Part shown: positions 7,104 to 8,566 of the stretch, one piece after another
Layout: each line of letters begins with the position of its first letter
How positions within the stretch are numbered: the first letter of the stretch is position 1
Assembly: GCA_028870615.1 (NCBI GenBank)
Contig: JAGWPH010000238.1
Span: forward strand, 1-8,566
Direction: 5' to 3'
Source: Betaproteobacteria bacterium
GTDB taxonomy: Bacteria > Pseudomonadota > Gammaproteobacteria > Burkholderiales > Ferrovaceae
Length of the DNA: 8,566 bases
Made by a program: the position numbers and the translations under genes
The notes under the pieces: model-generated
What the model was told of the DNA's origin: nothing
What the model saw: only the letters and a program-made list of their open reading frames with translations
The model's database searches: none

Positions 7104-8387
7104 ATGGTTCCCCATCTGACGACTGCTTTGACCGGCCCGTTACAAGCGCTGGAACACCATATCCTGGACGCCATGCCTGGCATAGAACACTGGTTTCGCC
7201 AACAGTGGCAGGACCATTCCGCCCCGTTTTACACTTCAGTTGATTTACGCAATGCGGGGTTCAAACTGGCCCCTGTAGACACCAACCTGTTTCCTGCAGG
7301 TTTCAACAATCTGCGCCCTGAATTCGAGCCCCTGTGCATCCAGGCTGCCATGATGGCTGTTGAAAAAATATGCCCTGACACCCGCCAGTTCCTGTTGATT
7401 CCGGAAAACCACACCCGTAACCTGTTTTATCTACAAAATGTGGCTTCTCTCAAATCCATTTTGCAACGTGCCGGGTTTTCCGTCCGTATCGGCAGTCTGC
7501 TCCCGGAAATCACGGCGCCTACCCCGGTGACGCTGCCCTCGGGCGAAATCTTGACTTTGGAACCCGTCTCTCGTTCAGGCAATCGACTGACACTGAAGGG
7601 TTTTGATCCGTGCGCCATTTTGCTCAACAACGATCTGTCTGCTGGCATACCAGACCTGTTGCAGGGTTTGTCGCAACCCATCGTTCCTCCTTTGTATGCC
7701 GGGTGGAGCACTCGACGTAAATCACGGCATTTTGCCGCTTACGACCGCGTCGCTGAAAATTTTGGGCAACTCGTGGGTATTGATCCGTGGCTTATCAACC
7801 CCTATTTCAGTCACTGTGGTCAAGTCGATTTCTCAGATAAGCAAGGCCTGGACTGCCTGTTCACGCAAGTTGAAATGCTGCTTGGGAAAATCCGGGAGAA
7901 GTACACCCAGAACGGGATCCAGGATGACCCTTTTCTGATCATCAAGGCAGATGCAGGGACTTACGGCATGGGCATTATGACGGTCAAAAGCCCGGACGAC
8001 CTGAAAAGCCTCAACCGTAAACAACGTAATAAAATGTCCACCATCAAAGAAGGCCAAGCCGTGAGCGAAGTGTTGATTCAGGAAGGGGTCTACACATACG
8101 AGTGCGTTGAAGGCGCCGTGGCAGAACCGGTGATATACATGATTGACCATTACGTGGTCGGAGGGTTTTATCGGGTGCATACGGAACGCGGCATCAATGA
8201 AAACCTCAATGCCCCTGGAGCACACTTTGTGCCGTTGGCGTTTGAAACCACCGCCATCGCCCCGGATCAGAACCAGTCCCCCGATGCGACCCCCAATCGT
8301 TTCTATACCTACGGTGTGGTCGCACGATTGGCCATGCTCGCTGCAGCTTTCGAACTGGAAGACATGGCTGCGACACAAAACAACTGA
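7104..8387 (+). CDS. gshA: Glutamate-cysteine ligase, T. ferrooxidans type (GshA)
   Basis: This 427-residue enzyme catalyses the first step of glutathione synthesis, joining glutamate and cysteine with ATP in the cytoplasm. It belongs to the proteobacterial GshA family first defined in Thiobacillus (Acidithiobacillus) ferrooxidans, which is distinct from the E. coli-type GshA. Recognisable blocks are the glycine-rich KADAGTYGMG (281-290), then LIQEGVYTYECVEGAVAEPVIYMID, and GGFYRVHTERGINENLNAPGAHFVP starting at G353. The family N-terminus (MVPHLTTALTGPLQALEHHI) begins at 7104, with AGGA 6 nt upstream. The frame is open back to 6957, but that extension overlaps the regulator start and is not family-like. 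gshB follows after 8 nt. It is transcribed divergently from the suf operon. Confidence 0.9.
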   Translation: MVPHLTTALTGPLQALEHHILDAMPGIEHWFRQQWQDHSAPFYTSVDLRNAGFKLAPVDTNLFPAGFNNLRPEFEPLCIQAAMMAVEKICPDTRQFLLIPENHTRNLFYLQNVASLKSILQRAGFSVRIGSLLPEITAPTPVTLPSGEILTLEPVSRSGNRLTLKGFDPCAILLNNDLSAGIPDLLQGLSQPIVPPLYAGWSTRRKSRHFAAYDRVAENFGQLVGIDPWLINPYFSHCGQVDFSDKQGLDCLFTQVEMLLGKIREKYTQNGIQDDPFLIIKADAGTYGMGIMTVKSPDDLKSLNRKQRNKMSTIKEGQAVSEVLIQEGVYTYECVEGAVAEPVIYMIDHYVVGGFYRVHTERGINENLNAPGAHFVPLAFETTAIAPDQNQSPDATPNRFYTYGVVARLAMLAAAFELEDMAATQNN

Positions 8388-8395
8388 GTACCCCC

Positions 8396-8566
8396 ATGGA
8401 TATCGCCTTCATCGTAGATCCGCTGAAAGAGCTCAAGCCGGCCAAGGATTCCAGCATTGAAATGATGCGCGCGGCCACACAACGAGGGCATACTCTGTTC
8501 GCCATAGAACCCGGGGGGCTGCAATTCAAACAAGCCCAAGTGTGGGGAAGCGCGGTTCCCCTCGCG
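8396..8566 (+). CDS. gshB: Glutathione synthetase GshB, N-terminal part (cut by window edge)
   Basis: The 57 codons present begin MDIAFIVDPLKELKPAKDSS and continue to the window edge. This matches the N-terminal domain of bacterial glutathione synthetase: the (I/V)DP motif at 7-9, a KDSS stretch (17-20) and the following helix with RRGH-like sequence (TQRGH, 28-32). The enzyme is an ATP-grasp ligase that adds glycine to gamma-glutamylcysteine, completing glutathione. It lies 8 nt after gshA, so the two are almost certainly cotranscribed. The ribosome-binding site is weak (GAG overlapping the gshA stop), suggesting translational coupling. The ATP-grasp domain is outside the window and unseen. 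Confidence 0.9.
   Translation, partial: MDIAFIVDPLKELKPAKDSSIEMMRAATQRGHTLFAIEPGGLQFKQAQVWGSAVPLA

Noticed and set aside
7833..8378. 181-codon minus-strand open frame over gshA
   Set aside because: It is antisense to gshA, His/Cys/Phe-rich with no recognisable family; a shadow of the conserved coding strand.
1..8566. CRISPR array, tRNA or rRNA genes, tandem repeats
   Set aside because: No regularly spaced direct repeats and no tRNA or rRNA hallmarks were seen on reading; almost all of 934-8566 is accounted for by coding sequence.

Overview
This window carries a complete, tightly packed SUF-type iron-sulfur (Fe-S) cluster assembly operon on the minus strand, read from about 6964 down to 934. 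Its order is an Rrf2-family regulator, then sufB, sufC, sufD, sufS, sufU and sufT. Divergent from it on the plus strand are a glutathione-synthesis pair: gshA of the 'T. ferrooxidans' type, and the start of gshB, which runs off the right edge. The left ~930 bp is less ordered. It holds a DUF488-family gene, the extreme 5' end of a comM/yifB gene that looks broken, and sequence with no recognisable gene.

The gene types point to a proteobacterium. The ferrooxidans-type GshA followed by GshB suggests Acidithiobacillia or a beta/gammaproteobacterial sulfur- or iron-oxidising lineage. GC content looks like the mid-50s by eye, not computed. The regulator, SufU and SufT resemble the SUF operons known from Xanthomonas-like proteobacteria. 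I cannot assign a species.

The SUF genes work as one machine. SufS takes sulfur from cysteine and SufU relays the persulfide. The SufB-SufC-SufD complex builds the cluster, with SufC as ATPase, and SufT probably helps in cluster maturation or delivery. The genes overlap by 4 to 8 nt or are separated by 2 to 22 nt, which indicates one transcript and translational coupling. No sufE and no A-type carrier (sufA/iscA) are present.

The 139-bp divergent region (6965-7103) contains a 25-bp imperfect palindrome resembling the IscR type-1 operator. It lies on the predicted -10 of the suf promoter, which suggests that the Fe-S-binding Rrf2 regulator controls its own operon and possibly gshA. Several starts were set from ribosome-binding sites and family alignment, and are shorter than the longest open frames: sufT 1311, sufS 2971, sufC 5035, gshA 7104.

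Nothing in the window is clearly an undescribed system. The points most worth checking are the operator and its possible dual control, the Gram-positive-type SufU in a proteobacterial context, and the chimeric comM remnant just downstream of the operon.
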